Positions 6,140-7,418 of a stretch of DNA of 7,418 nt are shown here, piece after piece. The position numbers and the translations under genes are program-made. The notes beneath the pieces are model-generated. The model saw nothing but the letters and a program-made list of their open reading frames with translations. It had not been told where the DNA came from and searched no databases. This stretch comes from DATAFT01 sp035544635 (GTDB lineage: Bacteria; Acidobacteriota; Thermoanaerobaculia; Multivoradales; Multivoraceae), in assembly GCA_035544635.1 (NCBI GenBank), contig DATKDQ010000412.1, forward strand, positions 1 to 7,418, written 5' to 3'. Each line of letters starts with the position of its first letter. Position 1 is the first letter of the stretch.

Positions 6140-6186
6140 CCGGTGCGGTGCTCGAGGCGGCTTCCGGTGCGCGTCGCTCGAGCGGC
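6140..6186. repeat. Two-copy direct repeat in the divergent control region
   Basis: CCGGTGCG followed by GCTCGAG and CGGC occurs twice: at 6140-6147, 6150-6156 and 6158-6161, and again at 6164-6171, 6176-6182 and 6183-6186. The period is 24-26 bases, and the gaps inside the unit differ by 1-2 bases. The second copy contains the palindrome GCTCGAGC. The repeat lies just upstream of the -35 box of the metal unit and before the -10 element of the antiporter, where an operator for either gene could be. Confidence 0.35.
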
Positions 6187-6208
6187 CGAGGCGGCAGCGA
6201 TCGAGTGT

Positions 6209-6214
6209 TATAGT
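6209..6214 (+). promoter_or_regulatory. -10 element candidate for the antiporter gene
   Basis: TATAGT (5/6 to TATAAT) stands out in very GC-rich surroundings. It would place the transcription start near 6221 and give a leader of about 20 bases before ATG 6241. No convincing -35 box lies at 16-18 bases, so an activator or another sigma factor may be needed. The short leader has no Shine-Dalgarno sequence. Confidence 0.35.
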
Positions 6215-6240
6215 TCGGCTCCCCGCTCACCCCCGTTCGC

Positions 6241-7221
6241 ATGCTCTCGATCCTGCTCCTCCTCGGCGGCCTCGCGCTCCTCCTCGGCGGAGGCGCCGGG
6301 CTGGTGCGGGGCGCGGCCGGTCTGGCGCGCAAGCTGGGGGTGTCGCCGCTTATCGTCGGGCTCACCGTGGTCGCGTTCGGAACGTCGACCCCGGAGCTCG
6401 CCGTCAACCTGATCGCCGTTTACCGCGGCGCGACCGAGGTCGCCTTCGGCAACATCGTCGGCTCGAACCTGGCGAACCTCGGGCTCATCCTCGGGCTCGC
6501 AGCGTTGGTGCGCCCACTCGTCATCCACGGCCAGGTGCTCGCGCGCGAGATCCCGATGATGGTCCTCGCCGCCGCCGTCCTGCTGGTGCTGGCGCTCGAT
6601 CCCGCGCTGCGCGGCGAGCCGGGGGCGATCGACCGCGGCGACGGGCTCGCGCTGCTGCTGGTGTTCTCCGTCTTCCTCTACGCCATGGTGGGCGACGTCG
6701 TGCGCCAGCGGCGCGACCCGCTGGTCGAGCAGGCGCGCGAGCGCGGCGGAGAGAGCTGGCACGAAGGAGTGCCCGCCGACCTCCTCCTGGTCGCGGGCGG
6801 GATCGTGGGTCTCGTCGCCGGTGGACGCCTGACGGTGGACGCTGCCACCGAGCTCGCCCTCCTGCTCGGCGTGCCCGCGACGATCATCGGTCTGACCATC
6901 GTGGCGGTGGGCACCAGCCTGCCGGAGCTCGTGACCTCCGCGATCGCCACCTGGCGCGGCGAGTCGGACATCGCCGTCGGCAACGTCGTCGGCTCGAACG
7001 TCTTCAACACGCTCTTCGTCCTCGGCGTCACGGCGACCACGCGGCCGGTCCCGGTCCCGGCGGGCGGCACCGGCGACCTGATCGCGTGCGTCGTCCTCTC
7101 GGTCGTCCTGCTCCCGATGGGCATCACCCACAGCCGCCGCATCGTGCGGGTCGAGGGCGCGCTGCTGCTGTCGGCCTGGATCGCCTACACCATCTGGCGC
7201 TCGGCCGGAGCGGTGGGCTGA
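6241..7221 (+). CDS. Calcium (cation)/sodium antiporter, CaCA family, YrbG type
   Basis: This 326-aa inner-membrane antiporter belongs to the Ca2+:cation family, which exchanges Ca2+ (or another cation) for Na+ or H+. It has two inverted halves of about five helices each. The first alpha-repeat carries AFGTSTPEL (45-53) and GNIVGSNLANLG (70-81). The second carries VGTSLPEL (223-230) and GNVVGSNVFNT (247-257). The ion-binding glutamates E52 and E229 and the flanking Ser/Asn residues are present, so it should be active. A charged cytoplasmic loop (about 154-178, QRRDPLVEQARERGG) joins the halves. Length matches the YrbG family. ATG 6241 begins right at the first helix and has no Shine-Dalgarno sequence. 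The gene is divergent from the metal unit. A coiled-coil reading frame follows in the -1 frame without a gap. Confidence 0.93.
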   Translation: MLSILLLLGGLALLLGGGAGLVRGAAGLARKLGVSPLIVGLTVVAFGTSTPELAVNLIAVYRGATEVAFGNIVGSNLANLGLILGLAALVRPLVIHGQVLAREIPMMVLAAAVLLVLALDPALRGEPGAIDRGDGLALLLVFSVFLYAMVGDVVRQRRDPLVEQARERGGESWHEGVPADLLLVAGGIVGLVAGGRLTVDAATELALLLGVPATIIGLTIVAVGTSLPELVTSAIATWRGESDIAVGNVVGSNVFNTLFVLGVTATTRPVPVPAGGTGDLIACVVLSVVLLPMGITHSRRIVRVEGALLLSAWIAYTIWRSAGAVG

Positions 7222-7418
7222 GGGTCCACGCCAAGAGCCAGGAGCTCGACCGTCGCGTCGCCGAGCTCGAGGAGAACGTCTCCAGCCTCCGCGGCGAGCT
7301 CGCCGCGTTCTCCGAGGAGGAGTGGGCACGCGAGGTCACCCAGAAGCTCGACGCGGAGCTCGAGCAGGCGCGCAACGAGCTCGCCGATTTCCGGGCTGCC
7401 ACCGGGACAGACTGGGAG
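7218..7418 (+). CDS. Coiled-coil coding segment, start unclear, runs off right edge
   Basis: Frame 7218-7418 reads LRVHAKSQELDRRVAELEEN and on, 67 codons with no stop. Counting from 7218, residues 10, 14, 17, 21, 24, 28 and 31 are L, V, L, V, L, L, F, and residues 44, 48, 51, 55 and 58 are L, L, A, L, F. This is a clean 3-4 heptad pattern of a charged coiled coil, so I take it as truly coding. No ATG, GTG or TTG lies in this frame downstream of 7218. The nearest upstream one is a GTG at 7086, deep inside the antiporter gene, whose translation looks like shadow. Possible starts are CTG 7218, which overlaps the antiporter TGA, or a -1 frame change that makes this the C-terminal tail of the antiporter. 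The role is unknown. Confidence 0.55.
   Translation, partial: MRVHAKSQELDRRVAELEENVSSLRGELAAFSEEEWAREVTQKLDAELEQARNELADFRAATGTDWE

Noticed and set aside
6205..6214. TGTTATAGT as a Zur-box half-site near the zinc-type genes
   Set aside because: Only one half resembles the Zur palindrome; the following TTCGGCT does not match the second half. It is better explained as a -10 element.
6208..7329. Minus-strand open frame (373 codons) opposite the antiporter
   Set aside because: It is Arg/Asp/Gln-rich shadow of a gene with two intact alpha-repeats.
7124..7402. Minus-strand Ser-rich frame at the right end
   Set aside because: It is the reverse complement of the coiled-coil codons (GAG CTC), which explains the Ser/Arg bias.

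Overview
The window is a very GC-rich (visibly around 70%) bacterial chromosome segment with tight gene packing and no RNA genes, insertion sequences or CRISPR. The large outer-membrane receptor carries an N-terminal carboxypeptidase-regulatory-like beta-sandwich in front of its TonB plug. That layout is common in Acidobacteriota and Bacteroidota, and together with the high GC it points to an acidobacterial-type Gram-negative organism (for example a Thermoanaerobaculia-like lineage). This placement is inference. Double-membrane (diderm) biology itself is well supported by the TonB-dependent receptor with its C-terminal Phe.

Left part, mostly minus strand: the first 136 bases hold the 5' end of a secreted-protein gene that runs off the left edge. 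Upstream of it on the same strand is a 591-codon gene that joins a soluble DHH-phosphoesterase-like region to a C-terminal multi-helix CPBP (CAAX-protease/Rce1-type) membrane region with degraded catalytic motifs. Next comes a small uncharacterised gene of 140 codons, followed on its strand by a candidate terminator. A 178-base divergent region then separates it from a plus-strand gene for a 156-aa, single-span, cysteine-containing protein of unknown function.

Middle: that plus-strand gene converges on a minus-strand ZnuD-like TonB-dependent receptor gene, with only one base between the two stop codons. Upstream of the receptor, on the same strand, lies a small exported His/Cys protein resembling the DUF2946 type that often accompanies such receptors. 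Between the two is a perfect 9-bp stem-loop. I read the pair as a probable zinc (transition-metal) acquisition unit: a periplasmic metal-binding or accessory peptide plus the outer-membrane receptor.

Right part: a 139-base divergent region holds a good promoter candidate for the metal unit, whose predicted start site falls exactly on the GTG start codon. It also holds a -10-like element for the opposite gene and two copies of a direct repeat. The plus-strand gene is a complete YrbG-type Ca2+(cation)/Na+ antiporter of the CaCA family. Immediately after its stop, in the -1 frame and with no ordinary start codon, is a strongly heptad-patterned coiled-coil coding stretch that runs off the right edge.

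The most unusual items are the DHH-CPBP fusion, the out-of-frame coiled coil after the antiporter, and the regulatory architecture of the metal unit. I see no evidence of an obvious defence island or mobile element.
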